DNA from: an uncultured Prevotellaceae bacterium
Lineage (GTDB): Bacteria; Bacteroidota; Bacteroidia; Bacteroidales; Bacteroidaceae
DNA length: 64,000 nucleotides
Assembly (NCBI GenBank): GCA_947169115.1
Contig: CAMVOK010000015.1
Location: 16,408 to 80,407 of the forward strand
Direction of reading: 5' to 3'
The notes beneath the pieces are model-generated. The model worked only from the letters and a program-made list of their open reading frames with translations, searched no databases and was not told the DNA's origin. A program made the translations under genes and the position numbers. This document shows, piece after piece, positions 32,569 to 43,052 of this stretch (positions are counted from its first letter, which is position 1; each line of letters begins with the position of its first letter).

Positions 32569-33372
32569 CTAAATCGTATTACTCTGTTCTAACTTCTCTA
32601 TTTCTTCAAACGAGGAAAGGATGTCCACCCTACCCTGATGTATTGCAATGGTATGCTCAAAATGTGCTGCGGGCTTGCCATCTCGCGTCTTCACCGACCA
32701 CCTGTCTGCCGCAAGGTAAACCTTCGGGCTACCCATCGTTATCATCGGCTCAATGGCTATACACAGACCATTCTTTATCTGAGGTCCGTTACCCCTGCGT
32801 CCATAGTTGGGAACGGGCGGATCCTCATGCATCTGCTGACCGATACCATGGCCTACGAATTCTCGCACAACCCCGTATCCCTGTCCTTCGCAGTGCTCTT
32901 GAACAGCACATCCTATATCTCCTATTCGCCGTCCAGGCAAGGCCGTCTCAATACCAAGGTAAAGAGCCTCCTTCGTGGTCTGGAGCAACCGACGAACCTC
33001 CTCCGAGGGTTCACCCACACAAAACGTGTAGCAGGAGTCACCATTATATCCGTTTAATAGTATTCCACAGTCCACCGAAACTATATCACCCTCCTTCAGG
33101 GCATTGTCATCGGGCACACCATGTACCACCACATCATTCACGGACGTACAAATTGACGCAGGAAACGCTTCACCACCGCATGGATTCGGAAACCCCTTAA
33201 AGGTGGGAACCGCTCCATTGTCTCTTATGTACTCTTCGGCAATCTTGTCGAGTTGACGGGTCGTCATCCCAGGCTTAATCACCTTTCCTATCTCTGCGAG
33301 CGTTGCACCCACCATTAGGTTGGCCGCTCTCATCAGTTTAATTTCGTCCTCTGTCTTCAGAAATATCTTCAT
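32569..33372 (-). CDS. map: Methionine aminopeptidase, type I
   Basis: The 267-residue enzyme removes the initiator Met from nascent proteins. The five metal ligands are recognisable: two Asp ([20 protein letters not shown]), a His in [12 protein letters not shown], Glu in AIEPM and Glu in HFEHTIAI. Length is typical of type I enzymes without an N-terminal extension. It sits between secY and infA, as usual in Bacteroidota. Confidence 0.98.
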   Translation of the reverse strand: MKIFLKTEDEIKLMRAANLMVGATLAEIGKVIKPGMTTRQLDKIAEEYIRDNGAVPTFKGFPNPCGGEAFPASICTSVNDVVVHGVPDDNALKEGDIVSVDCGILLNGYNGDSCYTFCVGEPSEEVRRLLQTTKEALYLGIETALPGRRIGDIGCAVQEHCEGQGYGVVREFVGHGIGQQMHEDPPVPNYGRRGNGPQIKNGLCIAIEPMITMGSPKVYLAADRWSVKTRDGKPAAHFEHTIAIHQGRVDILSSFEEIEKLEQSNTI

Positions 33373-33381
33373 AGATACTCT

Positions 33382-34731
33382 TTAGTAGGCAGCAACACCG
33401 CCACGGCCATGAATTCTGCCAGAACTCAACAAACCGTCGTAATGTCTCATCAGCAGGTGGCTCTCAATCTGCTGCAGGGTATCCAGAACAACACCTACAA
33501 GAATCAAGAGCGACGTACCACCGAAGAAATGTGCAAACTCGGGCTTCACGTCAAGCAAGCCTGCGAAAGCGGGCATACAGGCAATAAAGGCAAGGAACAC
33601 AGATCCAGGCACAGTGATACGAGTCATTATCTCATCCAGATAGTCAGCCGTAGCCTTTCCAGGACGTACACCAGGAATGAAGCCATTGTTGCGCTTGATA
33701 TCCTCAGCCATCTGCTGGGGATTCATCGTGATGGCAGTGTACAGGAAAGTGAATGCAATGATAAGGAATGCAAACACTACATTGTACTGCCAACTCGTAT
33801 AATCCGACATCACCATGGCCACACGAGTCAGCACACTGCTGCCCTCAGCAATAAAGCCTATTAGCGTGGAGGGGATGAACATGATGGCCTGTGCAAAAAT
33901 GATAGGCATCACATTAGCTGCAAACAACTTCAAAGGAATGTACTGGCGTGCGCCACCCACCTGCTGACCACGTACCATACGCTGAGCATACTGTACGGAC
34001 ACCTTGCGAGTACCCTGCACCAATAAAATGGCAGCAAGAATAACTGCAAACAGGATAATCAACTCAACCAGGAACATTAGCAGGCCGCCACCCGAAAGAC
34101 CCGTGAAGCGAGACACTAATTCCTGACCGAATGCCTGAGGCAGACGGGCAATGATACCCAACATGATGATGATGGAAACACCATTACCAATACCCTTGTC
34201 TGTTATACGCTCACCTAGCCAGAGGATGAACATGCTACCTGCAGCCAGAATAATGGTGGAGGTAAGCATGAACATCGTCCAGGATACATTGGGATTCAAT
34301 GCACCAGCAGCCTGATGCTGCAGGTTCATCAAATAGAACGGACCCTGAAAGAGCAGGATGAAAATGGTCAAATAACGAGTGTACTGGTTAATCTTACGAC
34401 GGCCACTCTCACCCTCACGCTGCATCTTCTGAAAATAGGGAACGACAACTGCCAACAACTGGATAACGATAGAAGCTGAAATGTAGGGCATGATTCCCAG
34501 CGCAAAAATAGATGCATTGGAGAAAGCACCACCCGAGAACATATTCAACAAAGACATCAAGCCTTCATTGGTCTGCTCACGCAAAGCCGTCAAACGCTCA
34601 GGGTTAATGCCAGGAAGCACAACGAACGAGCCCAAACGATAAAACGCGGCAAACAACAGGGTCAAACCAATCTTCGCACGAAGATCCTCAATGGCCCAAA
34701 TGTTCTTAATTGTCTTTACAAACTTCTTCAT
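33382..34731 (-). CDS. secY: Protein translocase channel subunit SecY
   Basis: The 449-residue membrane protein is the central channel of the Sec translocase. Ten membrane segments are expected; visible blocks include RLGSFVVLPGINPERL, GIMPYISASIVIQLLAVVVP, GIGNGVSIIIMLGI and NPQQMAEDIKRNNGFIPGVR with a plug-like early region. It ends in a cytoplasmic tail with HGRGGVAAY. It follows rplO by 14 bp and is followed by map. Confidence 0.98.
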   Translation of the reverse strand: MKKFVKTIKNIWAIEDLRAKIGLTLLFAAFYRLGSFVVLPGINPERLTALREQTNEGLMSLLNMFSGGAFSNASIFALGIMPYISASIVIQLLAVVVPYFQKMQREGESGRRKINQYTRYLTIFILLFQGPFYLMNLQHQAAGALNPNVSWTMFMLTSTIILAAGSMFILWLGERITDKGIGNGVSIIIMLGIIARLPQAFGQELVSRFTGLSGGGLLMFLVELIILFAVILAAILLVQGTRKVSVQYAQRMVRGQQVGGARQYIPLKLFAANVMPIIFAQAIMFIPSTLIGFIAEGSSVLTRVAMVMSDYTSWQYNVVFAFLIIAFTFLYTAITMNPQQMAEDIKRNNGFIPGVRPGKATADYLDEIMTRITVPGSVFLAFIACMPAFAGLLDVKPEFAHFFGGTSLLILVGVVLDTLQQIESHLLMRHYDGLLSSGRIHGRGGVAAY

Positions 34732-34745
34732 AATCTAAAAGGTTC

Positions 34746-35189
34746 TTACAATTTAGTTACCGTGCCACCAGCGTTCTGGATGGCAGCTTCAGCTGCTGCA
34801 GAGAAGGCATTGGCAGTTACGTCAACCTTGGCAGTCAGCGTGCCGTTGGCTAGAATCTTCACCAGGACATCGCCCTTGATGACGCGGTTAGCCTTCAACT
34901 CAGCAATACCGATAGTGGTGACACCCTTGTCGGCCAAAGCCTGTAGGGTTGAGAGATTCACTGCCTGATACTCTACACGATTGATATTCTTGAAGCCAAA
35001 CTTCGGCAGGCGACGTTGCAGAGGCATCTGACCACCCTCAAAACCAATCTTTCTCTTATAGCCAGAACGTGCCTTGGCTCCCTTGTGACCACGAGTAGAT
35101 GTGCCACCCAAACCAGAACCCGGACCGCGACCAATACGACGGCGGGAATGGGTAGAACCTGCTGCGGGTTTCAAATTATTTAATTTCAT
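34746..35189 (-). CDS. rplO: 50S ribosomal protein L15
   Basis: The 147-residue protein is L15. The N terminus is the basic glycine-rich extension (MKLNNLKPAAGSTHSRRRIG, RGPGSGLGGTSTRGHKGAKA) that runs through 23S rRNA, followed by the globular part with GGQMPLQRRLPKFGFKN. It lies between rpmD (32 bp) and secY (14 bp). Confidence 0.98.
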   Translation of the reverse strand: MKLNNLKPAAGSTHSRRRIGRGPGSGLGGTSTRGHKGAKARSGYKRKIGFEGGQMPLQRRLPKFGFKNINRVEYQAVNLSTLQALADKGVTTIGIAELKANRVIKGDVLVKILANGTLTAKVDVTANAFSAAAEAAIQNAGGTVTKL

Positions 35190-35221
35190 ATCTGTATCGA
35201 ATTAACTCTTCATTGTTATTA

Positions 35222-35398
35222 TTAGTCAATCACTTGCACCAGATGGTGAACCGTCTGAATTAGGCCACGATTAGAGGCATTATCCTCAATCTCAACCACA
35301 CGGTTCATCTTACAAAGACCCAGAGTGTCAAGCGTAGCCTTCTGATACTTGGGGCAATGAATACGACTTCTTACTTGCTTTACTTTTATAGTTGCCAT
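35222..35398 (-). CDS. rpmD: 50S ribosomal protein L30
   Basis: A 58-residue frame begins MATIKVKQVRSRIHCPKYQK and ends NRGLIQTVHHLVQVID. The middle (TLDTLGLCKMNRVVEIED) matches the L30 helix pattern. The gene is short but occupies the standard place between rpsE and rplO. Confidence 0.96.
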   Translation of the reverse strand: MATIKVKQVRSRIHCPKYQKATLDTLGLCKMNRVVEIEDNASNRGLIQTVHHLVQVID

Positions 35399-35416
35399 AG
35401 TTTTACCTCCTTTTCA

Positions 35417-35929
35417 TTAGCCTCTAAATACTTTCTCAAGACTTATACCACGCTGAGCAGCAACAGCCTTTGCATCACGCATCTCTGACAGGGCAGCGAT
35501 GGTGGCCTTCACCAAGTTGTGGGGGTTGGAAGAACCCTTCGACTTAGCCAGCACATCCTTCACACCTACACTGTCGAGCACGGCACGCATAGCACCACCG
35601 GCTACAACACCCGTACCAGCGGAAGCGGGCATAATCAGCACCTCTGCTCCACCAAAGTGAGCAGAAGCCTCGTGGGGAACTGTTCCCTTTACAACGGGCA
35701 CACGTACCAGATTCTTCTTGGCAGCCTCAACGCCCTTGGCAATGGCAGCGGTCACCTCACCTGCCTTACCCAGCCCCCAGCCAATAATACCGTTCTCGTT
35801 ACCAACGACAACGATTGCGCTGAAAGTGAAAGCACGGCCACCCTTGGTTACCTTTGTAACACGGTTGATTGCAACCAATCTGTCTTTTAATTCGATATCG
35901 CTATTGATTTTAACTTTATTCAGTGCCAT
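35417..35929 (-). CDS. rpsE: 30S ribosomal protein S5
   Basis: The 170-residue protein is S5, which helps decoding accuracy and mRNA unwinding at the entry site. Blocks: [60 protein letters not shown] and [20 protein letters not shown]. The start used is the ATG at 35927-35929 (MALNKVKIN); a TTG six bases upstream is less likely. It is six bases after the rplR stop. Confidence 0.97.
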   Translation of the reverse strand: MALNKVKINSDIELKDRLVAINRVTKVTKGGRAFTFSAIVVVGNENGIIGWGLGKAGEVTAAIAKGVEAAKKNLVRVPVVKGTVPHEASAHFGGAEVLIMPASAGTGVVAGGAMRAVLDSVGVKDVLAKSKGSSNPHNLVKATIAALSEMRDAKAVAAQRGISLEKVFRG

Positions 35930-35935
35930 AATCAA

Positions 35936-36277
35936 TTAGAATTTAAGTCCACCGTTACGAGCTGCATCAGCTACTTCCTTCACACGACCATGGTACAGAT
36001 AACCATTGCGATCGAAAACGACTGTCGTAATGCCAGCCTCAAGAGCTTTCTTGGCAATGAGCTCACCAACCTTGGCTGCCTGTTCCTTCTTAGGACAAGT
36101 CTCCATGCCCAGAGAAGAAGCGGATACCAACGTAGTGCCATTCAAATCATTGATAATCTGTACATATATCTGCTTGTTGCTGCGGAACACCGACATGCGG
36201 GGACGCTCTGCAGTACCAGAAACCTTATTGCGAACTCTGTACTTAATCTTAATTCGTCTTTCTATTTTTGTTGTCAT
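35936..36277 (-). CDS. rplR: 50S ribosomal protein L18
   Basis: The 113-residue protein is L18, which binds 5S rRNA together with L5. Blocks: [40 protein letters not shown] and the C-terminal [20 protein letters not shown]. Length is typical. It lies between rplF (18 bp) and rpsE (6 bp). Confidence 0.98.
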   Translation of the reverse strand: MTTKIERRIKIKYRVRNKVSGTAERPRMSVFRSNKQIYVQIINDLNGTTLVSASSLGMETCPKKEQAAKVGELIAKKALEAGITTVVFDRNGYLYHGRVKEVADAARNGGLKF

Positions 36278-36295
36278 AATCCTACGATTTTAAAA

Positions 36296-36868
36296 TTACT
36301 TAGCACCAGCCGACTTACCAGACTTTCTGCGAATCTGCTCACCAAGGAACAAGATACCCTTACCTTTGTAAGGCTCTGGTTTACGGAAAGAACGAATTTT
36401 TGCACACACCTGTCCAAGAAGCTGCTTGTCGCAAGACTTCAGGATAATCTGAGGATTCTGGTTTCTCTCAGACTTGGTCTCAACCTTAATCTCAGCGGGA
36501 AGCTGGATAAAGATGCTGTGGGTATATCCCAGAGAGAACTCCACTAAATTACCCTGGTTGGAAACACGGTAACCAACACCGACAAGTTCCATTTGCTTCT
36601 GATAACCCTGAGATACGCCGACAACCATGTTGTTAATAAGCGCACGGTACAGACCATGGAAAGCCTGCTTCTGCTTCGTCTCAACAGTGTCGTTGGTCTC
36701 ATCAATCTCCAGATTCAGGACACCATCTGCAAGATTCAACTTAATAGAGGGATGAACAGCCTGGCTCAATTCTCCTTCCTTTCCCTTTACGGTAACCACG
36801 TTATCATCACTGATTTTCATGGTCACACCAGCAGGGATTGTAATAGGCATTTTTCCAATTCTTGACAT
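36296..36868 (-). CDS. rplF: 50S ribosomal protein L6
   Basis: The 190-residue protein is L6 at the base of the L7/L12 stalk near the sarcin-ricin loop. It contains two related beta-rich halves; visible blocks are MSRIGKMPITIPAGVTMKIS, VTVKGKEGELSQAVHPSIKL and the C-terminal RKPEPYKGKGILFLGEQIRR. It lies between rpsH (15 bp) and rplR (18 bp). Confidence 0.98.
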   Translation of the reverse strand: MSRIGKMPITIPAGVTMKISDDNVVTVKGKEGELSQAVHPSIKLNLADGVLNLEIDETNDTVETKQKQAFHGLYRALINNMVVGVSQGYQKQMELVGVGYRVSNQGNLVEFSLGYTHSIFIQLPAEIKVETKSERNQNPQIILKSCDKQLLGQVCAKIRSFRKPEPYKGKGILFLGEQIRRKSGKSAGAK

Positions 36869-36883
36869 ACTTCTATCCTCCTA

Positions 36884-37279
36884 TTAATATACATAACAAA
36901 GAACCTCACCGCCAATTTTCAGTTCGGCAGCTTCCTTGTTGGTCATTACACCCTTGGATGTAGATAAGATAGCAATACCTAATCCATTAATAACTCGTGG
37001 CATGTCCTTGTAACCTGTGTACTTGCGCATGCCAGGCTTGGAAATGCGAATCAACTTCTTGATTGCATTCTCCTTCGACGAATTGTCGTACTTCAAGGCT
37101 ATCTTGATAGTCCCCTGAGGTCCGTCCTCAACGAACTGGTAGTTCAAGATGTAGCCTTTCTCGAAAAGGATTTTTGTGATTTCCTTTTTCAAGTTTGACG
37201 CAGGGCACTCCACAACTCTGTGCTTTGCCTGGATTGCGTTACGCAACCGCGTCAAAAAATCTGCTATTGGATCTGTCAT
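36884..37279 (-). CDS. rpsH: 30S ribosomal protein S8
   Basis: The 131-residue protein is S8, a primary 16S rRNA binder. Blocks: MTDPIADFLTRLRNAIQAKH, RISKPGMRKYTGYKDMPRVI and GIAILSTSKGVMTNKEAAEL ending GGEVLCYVY. In E. coli S8 represses the spc operon; no equivalent site can be identified here by eye. It follows rpsN by 54 bp, the longest gap of this part. Confidence 0.98.
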   Translation of the reverse strand: MTDPIADFLTRLRNAIQAKHRVVECPASNLKKEITKILFEKGYILNYQFVEDGPQGTIKIALKYDNSSKENAIKKLIRISKPGMRKYTGYKDMPRVINGLGIAILSTSKGVMTNKEAAELKIGGEVLCYVY

Positions 37280-37333
37280 TTTATAAATGTTTTAATTAAT
37301 CGGGACTCTCCCGACAATATTAAAAAAATATGC

Positions 37334-37633
37334 TTACCAGCTTGCTTTCTTCACACCGGGAATCAGACCACTTGAGGCCATCTCACGGAACTGAATACGG
37401 CTGATTCCGAACAAACGCATATAACCCTTAGGACGACCCGTCAACTTGCAACGATTGTGCAAGCGGATGGGGTTAGCGTTACGGGGAATTTCCTGAAGTT
37501 TACGCGCTGCTTCGTATGCCTCCACGGGATCACCCGTGTTCACAATTTTCTTCAGTGCAGCACGCTTCTCAGCATACTTGGCCACGAGCTTTGCTCTCTT
37601 CACCTCGCGGGCCTTCATTGATTCTTTTGCCAT
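37334..37633 (-). CDS. rpsN: 30S ribosomal protein S14 (zinc-free form)
   Basis: The 99-residue protein is S14 of the 30S head. It has [20 protein letters not shown], and the C-terminal [40 protein letters not shown]. The CxxC pairs of the zinc-binding form are absent, so this is the longer zinc-free type. It starts seven bases after the rplE stop. Confidence 0.97.
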   Translation of the reverse strand: MAKESMKAREVKRAKLVAKYAEKRAALKKIVNTGDPVEAYEAARKLQEIPRNANPIRLHNRCKLTGRPKGYMRLFGISRIQFREMASSGLIPGVKKASW

Positions 37634-37640
37634 ATCTTAC

Positions 37641-38198
37641 TTAATCGTTATTAGCGTTCTTAAAGGGCAAACCAAACTCCTTCAGCAGAGCGTAACCTTC
37701 CTCGTCCGTCTTAGCAGTGGTTACAAAGGTAATGTTCATACCAAGGATGCGATCAATGGTATCAATGTTAATCTCAGGGAAGATAATCTGCTCCTGGATA
37801 CCGAGTGTATAGTTTCCACGACCGTCGAACTTGCTTTCAATACCCTTGAAGTCACGGATACGGGGCAGAGCCACGCGAACCAGCTTCTCTAAAAACTCAT
37901 ACATACGCTCGCGACGCAGTGTCACCATCACACCGATAGGCATCTTCTTACGAAGCTTGAAGTTAGCCACGTCCTTCTTAGACACAGTAGCAACCGCCTT
38001 CTGGCCAGTGATAGCCGTAATCTCGTTGATTGCCACCTCAATAATCTTCTTGTCAGCAGTAGCCATGCCAAGACCCTGATTGATGACAATCTTCTTCAGC
38101 ACGGGAATCTGCATAGATGAAGAGTAGTTAAACTGCTTCATCAAAGCAGGAGCAATGCGCTCCGCATATTCTTTCTTAAGGCTTGCAGTATTTGCCAT
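37641..38198 (-). CDS. rplE: 50S ribosomal protein L5
   Basis: The 185-residue protein is L5, a 5S rRNA binder at the central protuberance. Blocks: [45 protein letters not shown]-type contact ([20 protein letters not shown]) and [20 protein letters not shown]. Its start overlaps the rplX stop by one base in a TAATG arrangement, which favours coupled translation. Confidence 0.98.
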   Translation of the reverse strand: MANTASLKKEYAERIAPALMKQFNYSSSMQIPVLKKIVINQGLGMATADKKIIEVAINEITAITGQKAVATVSKKDVANFKLRKKMPIGVMVTLRRERMYEFLEKLVRVALPRIRDFKGIESKFDGRGNYTLGIQEQIIFPEINIDTIDRILGMNITFVTTAKTDEEGYALLKEFGLPFKNANND

Positions 38199-38518
38199 TA
38201 CTTAATCTCCTCTCCAGATTTTTTAGCATAACGGACCAACTTGCCGTCAGCATTCAGTTTTCTACCAATACGAGTAGGTTTACCATCCTTGGGGTCAACC
38301 ACATTCAGATTAGAAATGTGGATAGGAGCTTCCTGCTTAATAATACCACCTTGAGGGTATTTAGCACTGGGCTTCTGGCTCTTAGAGACCATGTTTACAC
38401 CCTTGACGATGGCGCGCTGCTCTTTTACCAACACTTTCAGCACGGGGCCTGTCTTGCCCTTGTCGTTACCAGCGTTTACGTAAACTGTATCGCCTTTCTT
38501 AATGTGTAACTTGCTCAT
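38198..38518 (-). CDS. rplX: 50S ribosomal protein L24
   Basis: The 106-residue protein is L24, an early assembly protein of the large subunit with a KOW motif at the N terminus ([20 protein letters not shown]). The C-terminal part carries [20 protein letters not shown]. It precedes rplE with a one-base overlap and follows rplN by 20 bp. Confidence 0.98.
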   Translation of the reverse strand: MSKLHIKKGDTVYVNAGNDKGKTGPVLKVLVKEQRAIVKGVNMVSKSQKPSAKYPQGGIIKQEAPIHISNLNVVDPKDGKPTRIGRKLNADGKLVRYAKKSGEEIK

Positions 38519-38538
38519 TACTTGATTTCTTAAATAGA

Positions 38539-38904
38539 TTAAAGAACCTCAGGTGCCAAAGAAACGACCTTCATGTTGGCTGCGCGAAGTTCACGAGCAA
38601 CGGGACCGAAGATACGACTTCCACGCAACTCACCTGCATTGTTCAACAAAACACAGGCATTGTCATCAAAACGGATGTACGAACCGTCAGGACGGCGTAC
38701 TTCCTTCTTCGTACGTACGATCAGGGCCTTTGATACTGCACCTTTCTTAACATCACTGGTGGGGATTGCGCTCTTGATAGCCACAACAATCACATCACCG
38801 ACAGACGCATAACGACGACGAGTGCCCCCCAGTACACGGATGCACAGGCACTCCTTGGCGCCACTGTTGTCTGCAACTACTAATCTAGATTCTGCTTGTA
38901 TCAT
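38539..38904 (-). CDS. rplN: 50S ribosomal protein L14
   Basis: The 121-residue protein is L14 at the subunit interface. Blocks: [60 protein letters not shown] and [20 protein letters not shown]. Length is typical. It starts two bases after rpsQ. Confidence 0.98.
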   Translation of the reverse strand: MIQAESRLVVADNSGAKECLCIRVLGGTRRRYASVGDVIVVAIKSAIPTSDVKKGAVSKALIVRTKKEVRRPDGSYIRFDDNACVLLNNAGELRGSRIFGPVARELRAANMKVVSLAPEVL

Positions 38905-38906
38905 GA

Positions 38907-39176
38907 TTACTTAGCTCTTTCTACGATTTCAACTACTCTCCATCTCTTAGTTTTGCTCAGAGGACGAGTCTCCATAATCAACACGGTGTCACCCTTGTGA
39001 CAGTCGTTCTTCTCGTCATGGGCATGGTATTTCTTCGTCTTATTGACGAACTTACCATAAATAGGGTGCTTCTCCTTGAACTTAGCAGCTACTACAATGG
39101 TCTTATCCATCTTGTCGCTAACTACGACACCCGTTCTAGTTTTTCTTAAATTTCTAACTTCCATTGCTGTAGCCAT
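38907..39176 (-). CDS. rpsQ: 30S ribosomal protein S17
   Basis: The 89-residue protein is S17, an OB-fold 16S rRNA binder. Blocks: [40 protein letters not shown] and [19 protein letters not shown]. The start used overlaps the rpmC stop by one base (TAATG); an internal ATG four codons later (MEVRNLRK) is an alternative. Confidence 0.97.
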   Translation of the reverse strand: MATAMEVRNLRKTRTGVVVSDKMDKTIVVAAKFKEKHPIYGKFVNKTKKYHAHDEKNDCHKGDTVLIMETRPLSKTKRWRVVEIVERAK

Positions 39177-39370
39177 TATTTGTTAAGTTCTCTCTGACGA
39201 AGAACCGTCAGCATGCGCGCGATATTACGACGAGCCGCCTTAATCTGAGCGTTGTTCTCGAGGGGAGATACGGCATGGTTCAACAACATCTGTGTGTAGT
39301 TAGCCTTCTCCGTCTGAATCATCTCCTGCAAATCAGCAGTAGACATCTTCTGAATTTCTGCAACTTTCAT
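39176..39370 (-). CDS. rpmC: 50S ribosomal protein L29
   Basis: The 64-residue protein is L29, a helical protein near the tunnel exit. It shows [20 protein letters not shown] and the conserved [20 protein letters not shown] end. It overlaps rpsQ by one base and begins two bases after the rplP stop. Confidence 0.97.
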   Translation of the reverse strand: MKVAEIQKMSTADLQEMIQTEKANYTQMLLNHAVSPLENNAQIKAARRNIARMLTVLRQRELNK

Positions 39371-39372
39371 AT

Positions 39373-39798
39373 TTATGCGTTTTTATCGTAATCTCTTCTA
39401 ACAATGAACTTGGTTGTTACAGGCAGTTTCTGAGCTGCGAGGCGGAGAGCCTCCTTAGCAATGTCGTAAGAAACGCCTTCAATCTCAAAAATAATACGTC
39501 CGGGAGTGATGGGGAACACGTAGCCTACGGGATCACCCTTACCCTTACCCATACGTACATCAGCAGGTTTCTTCGTGATGGGTTTGTCAGGGAAGATGCG
39601 AATCCAGCTCTGACCCTCACGCTGCATGTAACGTGTCATGGCAACACGGGCAGCCTCAATCTGGCGAGCCGTAATCCAGTGGGTTTCCAGTGACTTGATA
39701 CCAAAGGAACCGAATGTCAACTGGTTGCCGCGCTGGGCATTGCCCTTGCAACGACCTTTTTGCGGTCTTCTATATTTAGTTCTTTTAGGTTGTAACAT
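39373..39798 (-). CDS. rplP: 50S ribosomal protein L16
   Basis: The 141-residue protein is L16, important for tRNA accommodation near the peptidyl transferase centre. Blocks: [38 protein letters not shown] part ([20 protein letters not shown]), [20 protein letters not shown] and [20 protein letters not shown]. It lies 12 bp after rpsC and 2 bp before rpmC. Confidence 0.98.
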   Translation of the reverse strand: MLQPKRTKYRRPQKGRCKGNAQRGNQLTFGSFGIKSLETHWITARQIEAARVAMTRYMQREGQSWIRIFPDKPITKKPADVRMGKGKGDPVGYVFPITPGRIIFEIEGVSYDIAKEALRLAAQKLPVTTKFIVRRDYDKNA

Positions 39799-39810
39799 GA
39801 TGATTTAATT

Positions 39811-40542
39811 TTAGCGATTGTTGTTTCTCTTACGGCGGAAGTTCTTTGCACCACCGTTGCCAAAGTTGCGGTTACCGCTCTCCTTCTGTGCAGTGAAGTC
39901 GGGTGCGAGATCCTTCTTGCCAAAGATTTCGCCACGGCAAATCCATACCTTGATACCCAGCAAACCAACCTTGGTCAGAGCCTCTGTGTGGCAGTAGTCG
40001 ATATCAGCACGGAATGTGTGCAGAGGCGTACGGCCTTCCTTGAACATTTCGCTACGTGCGATTTCAGCACCATTCAAACGACCGGAAATCTGTACCTTGA
40101 TACCCTCGGCACCAGCACGCATCGTATTTGCGATGGCCATCTTAATGGCACGACGATAAGAGACCTTACCCTCTACTTGGCGAGCGATGTTGTTGCCAAC
40201 AATCGTAGCATCGAGCTCGGGCTTTCTTACCTCGAAGATATTAATCTGGATTTCCTTATCAGTAACCTTCTTCAGTTCTTCCTTCAGTTTGTCGACCTTT
40301 TCTCCACCCTTACCAATGATAAGACCAGGACGGGCCGTGCAAACCGTAATGGTCACGAGCTTCAGCGTGCGCTCGATGACAATCTTTGAGATGCTGGCAT
40401 CACCCAGACGGGCGTTCAGATACTTACGGATTTTGCTGTCTTCCAGCAAAGCATCTCCAAAGTCCTTGCCACCATACCAATTTGAATCCCAACCGCGGAC
40501 AATACCCAGACGATTGCTTATAGGATTTACTTTCTGTCCCAT
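39811..40542 (-). CDS. rpsC: 30S ribosomal protein S3
   Basis: The 243-residue protein is S3 of the 30S head near mRNA entry. It has the KH domain ([20 protein letters not shown]) and the C-terminal domain ([55 protein letters not shown]). A Gly/Asn/Arg-rich tail ends the protein ([20 protein letters not shown]). It lies between rplV (15 bp) and rplP (12 bp). Confidence 0.98.
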   Translation of the reverse strand: MGQKVNPISNRLGIVRGWDSNWYGGKDFGDALLEDSKIRKYLNARLGDASISKIVIERTLKLVTITVCTARPGLIIGKGGEKVDKLKEELKKVTDKEIQINIFEVRKPELDATIVGNNIARQVEGKVSYRRAIKMAIANTMRAGAEGIKVQISGRLNGAEIARSEMFKEGRTPLHTFRADIDYCHTEALTKVGLLGIKVWICRGEIFGKKDLAPDFTAQKESGNRNFGNGGAKNFRRKRNNNR

Positions 40543-40557
40543 ACTTTTACTTAATCA

Positions 40558-40953
40558 TTAATCATTCTTAGTGTCGACGTACAAAGTGATATGGTTAGAA
40601 CGCTTACGGATTCTGTAACCACGACCCTGAGGAGCGGGTCTCATACGCTTGAGGGTAGCACCCTCATCTACAAACACACGGGTAACGAACAATTCGCCAT
40701 CTTCGGCCTTACGCTCGTTTTTCTGCTCCCAGTTAGCGATAGCAGAACGAAGTACCTTTGCGACGTCGGCAGAAGCTGCCTTCGTAGAGAACTTCAGTGT
40801 GCCAAGTGCTCTGTTCACCTCCATGCCACGGATTAAATCAACCACATATCTCATCTTGCGGGGAGAAGAAGGCACATCTTTCAGCTTTGCGAAATACTGG
40901 GTCTTCAAGGCTGCCTTTCTAGCCTCGGCAGCTAATTTTTTTCTTTTTCCCAT
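40558..40953 (-). CDS. rplV: 50S ribosomal protein L22
   Basis: The 131-residue protein is L22, whose beta-hairpin lines the exit tunnel. It has a Lys/Ala-rich N terminus, then [20 protein letters not shown] and the hairpin region [20 protein letters not shown]. No deletion like those linked to macrolide resistance is evident, but this cannot be judged without an alignment. It follows rpsS by 35 bp. Confidence 0.98.
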   Translation of the reverse strand: MGKRKKLAAEARKAALKTQYFAKLKDVPSSPRKMRYVVDLIRGMEVNRALGTLKFSTKAASADVAKVLRSAIANWEQKNERKAEDGELFVTRVFVDEGATLKRMRPAPQGRGYRIRKRSNHITLYVDTKND

Positions 40954-40988
40954 TATATTATTACTTCTTTTTCTAATTAATGCCTTGC

Positions 40989-41258
40989 TTACTTCTTCTT
41001 CTGACCAGCATGGCCACCGAACTTACGTGTGGGAGCGAACTCGCCAAGCTTGTGTCCAACCATGTTCTCAGTAATGTAAACAGGAATGAATTTGTTTCCG
41101 TTATGCACTGCTACGGTATGCCCCACGAAATCAGGGGAAATCATAGAAGCACGGGCCCATGTCTTAACCACGGTCTTCTTGCCACTTTCGTTCATGGCGA
41201 GTACCTTGTTTTCAAGGTTAACTTCTATATATGGACCTTTCTTTAATGAACGACTCAT
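40989..41258 (-). CDS. rpsS: 30S ribosomal protein S19
   Basis: The 89-residue protein is S19 of the 30S head, partner of S13. Blocks: [40 protein letters not shown] and [18 protein letters not shown]. Length is typical. It follows rplB by 24 bp. Confidence 0.98.
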   Translation of the reverse strand: MSRSLKKGPYIEVNLENKVLAMNESGKKTVVKTWARASMISPDFVGHTVAVHNGNKFIPVYITENMVGHKLGEFAPTRKFGGHAGQKKK

Positions 41259-41282
41259 AATTTACACGATTAACTTGCCTGG

Positions 41283-42113
41283 TTACTTCTTCTTGTTAGC
41301 TCTCTCGATAATGTACTTGTTCGACTGCTTCTTCGGTGCGCGTGTCTTCAGACCCTTAGCATACAAGCCCTTACGTGAACGAGGATGTCCACCGGACTGA
41401 CGGCCTTCACCACCACCCATGGGATGATCGTGGGGATTCATGACAACACCACGGTTGTGAGGACGACGTCCCAACCAACGTGAGCGACCGGCCTTACCCG
41501 AACTCTCCAAAGCATGGTCAGAGTTACCTACGCTACCAATAGTAGCCTTGCAGGCGCTAAGAATCTGACGGGTCTCGCCAGAAGGCAACTTAATCACACA
41601 GTAACTACCCTCACGAGAAGTGAGCTGTGCAAAGTTACCAGCCGAACGAACGAGCAGAGCGCCCTGACCAGGACGGAGCTCGATATTGTGAATGATGGTA
41701 CCAACGGGGATGTTCTGCAGGGGAAGTGCATTACCTACTTCAGGTGCAGCCTCTGCGCCGCTCATCACCTTGTCACCAACCTTCAGTCCGTTGGGAGCAA
41801 TAATATAACGTTTCTCACCATCAACGTAATACAGCAAGGCGATACGAGCCGAACGATTCGGATCATACTCAATTGCCTTTACAGTTGCTGGAACACCATC
41901 TTTCTCTCGCTTGAAGTCAATAAAGCGGAACTTTTTCTTGTGGCCGCCACCAATGTAGCGCATAGTCATCTTACCGTCATTGTTACGGCCGCCAGACGAA
42001 CGCTTACCATACACGAGAGACTTCTCAGGTACTGATGCAGTAATTTCCTCGAAAGTACCTATAATCTTGTGTCTCTGCCCAGGTGTCGTGGGCTTAAATT
42101 TACGTACTGCCAT
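41283..42113 (-). CDS. rplB: 50S ribosomal protein L2
   Basis: The 276-residue protein is L2, essential for peptidyl transferase assembly and subunit joining. Blocks: [57 protein letters not shown] and [20 protein letters not shown], which includes the His-containing catalytic-centre loop. It lies between rplW (6 bp) and rpsS (24 bp). Confidence 0.98.
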   Translation of the reverse strand: MAVRKFKPTTPGQRHKIIGTFEEITASVPEKSLVYGKRSSGGRNNDGKMTMRYIGGGHKKKFRFIDFKREKDGVPATVKAIEYDPNRSARIALLYYVDGEKRYIIAPNGLKVGDKVMSGAEAAPEVGNALPLQNIPVGTIIHNIELRPGQGALLVRSAGNFAQLTSREGSYCVIKLPSGETRQILSACKATIGSVGNSDHALESSGKAGRSRWLGRRPHNRGVVMNPHDHPMGGGEGRQSGGHPRSRKGLYAKGLKTRAPKKQSNKYIIERANKKK

Positions 42114-42119
42114 CTCTTA

Positions 42120-42410
42120 TTAAATATTGCTATAAAAATCAATTGTGTCGCCATCCTTCAGGGTAACGATGGCCTTCTTAAAGGCGTTCGTGCGGCCCTT
42201 AAGCAAGCCAGAACGGGTGTAGCGCTGCTTAGCCTTGCCAGCATATACCATCGTATTCACGTCGGTAACGGTGACATTGTAACGAGCCTCCACCTCTTTC
42301 TGAATCTCAATCTTGTTGGCCTCGGGACGAACGATGAAGCCGAACTTGTTCTGCTTCTCTGTTGTCTGGGTCATCTTCTCAGTGACCAGAGGTTTGATAA
42401 TGTATGCCAT
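42120..42410 (-). CDS. rplW: 50S ribosomal protein L23
   Basis: The 96-residue protein is L23, the docking site for trigger factor and SRP at the tunnel exit. Blocks: IIKPLVTEKMTQTTEKQNKF, GFIVRPEANKIEIQKEVEAR and VTVTDVNTMVYAGKAKQRYT. It follows rplD by 11 bp. Confidence 0.98.
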   Translation of the reverse strand: MAYIIKPLVTEKMTQTTEKQNKFGFIVRPEANKIEIQKEVEARYNVTVTDVNTMVYAGKAKQRYTRSGLLKGRTNAFKKAIVTLKDGDTIDFYSNI

Positions 42411-42421
42411 ATCAGCTTCTT

Positions 42422-43051
42422 TTACTTGTTAAGGTTGCCCTCGATTACGGGAAGCGCACCCTCTGCTACAACCATAACATCTGCATCGAGCACCTTATAG
42501 GTATTCAGAGCAGATGCGGCCATTACATTGACACGCTCCAGATTTCGGGACGACAAATATACAACTTTATCTACACCTGGCAAAACGAAAAGGCACTTCT
42601 TGTCTGAAATTTTAAGATTATTTAAGATTTCGACGAAGGATTTCGTCTTCGGAGCCTCCAAAGTGAAGTTCTCAACAACAACAATGGCATTCTCCTGAGC
42701 CTTGTATGCGAGGGCTGACTTACGAGCCAGTACGCGCTGCTTTTTGTTCAGTTTGAAACCATAGTCACGGGGAGTGGGACCAAACACACGACCTCCGCCA
42801 ACCAGAACAGGCGACTTAATATCACCACGACGAGCGCCACCGCCACCTTTCTGGCGACCAAGCTTACGTGTGGAACCTGCGATTTCACTTCTTTCCTTCG
42901 ACTTTGCTGTGCCCTGGCGCTTGTTGGCCATGATCAGTTTCACATCCAGATAGATGGCATGATCGTTGGGCTCGATGGCGTAGATAGCATCGTTCAAAGA
43001 TACCTTGCGACCAGTATCCTGACCCTTAATATTTAATACACTAACTTCCAT
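42422..43051 (-). CDS. rplD: 50S ribosomal protein L4
   Basis: The 209-residue protein is L4, with a loop that reaches the exit tunnel. Blocks: [60 protein letters not shown] and [20 protein letters not shown]. In E. coli it represses the S10 operon; that is not shown here. It starts one base after the rplC stop. Confidence 0.98.
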   Translation of the reverse strand: MEVSVLNIKGQDTGRKVSLNDAIYAIEPNDHAIYLDVKLIMANKRQGTAKSKERSEIAGSTRKLGRQKGGGGARRGDIKSPVLVGGGRVFGPTPRDYGFKLNKKQRVLARKSALAYKAQENAIVVVENFTLEAPKTKSFVEILNNLKISDKKCLFVLPGVDKVVYLSSRNLERVNVMAASALNTYKVLDADVMVVAEGALPVIEGNLNK

Positions 43052-43052
43052 T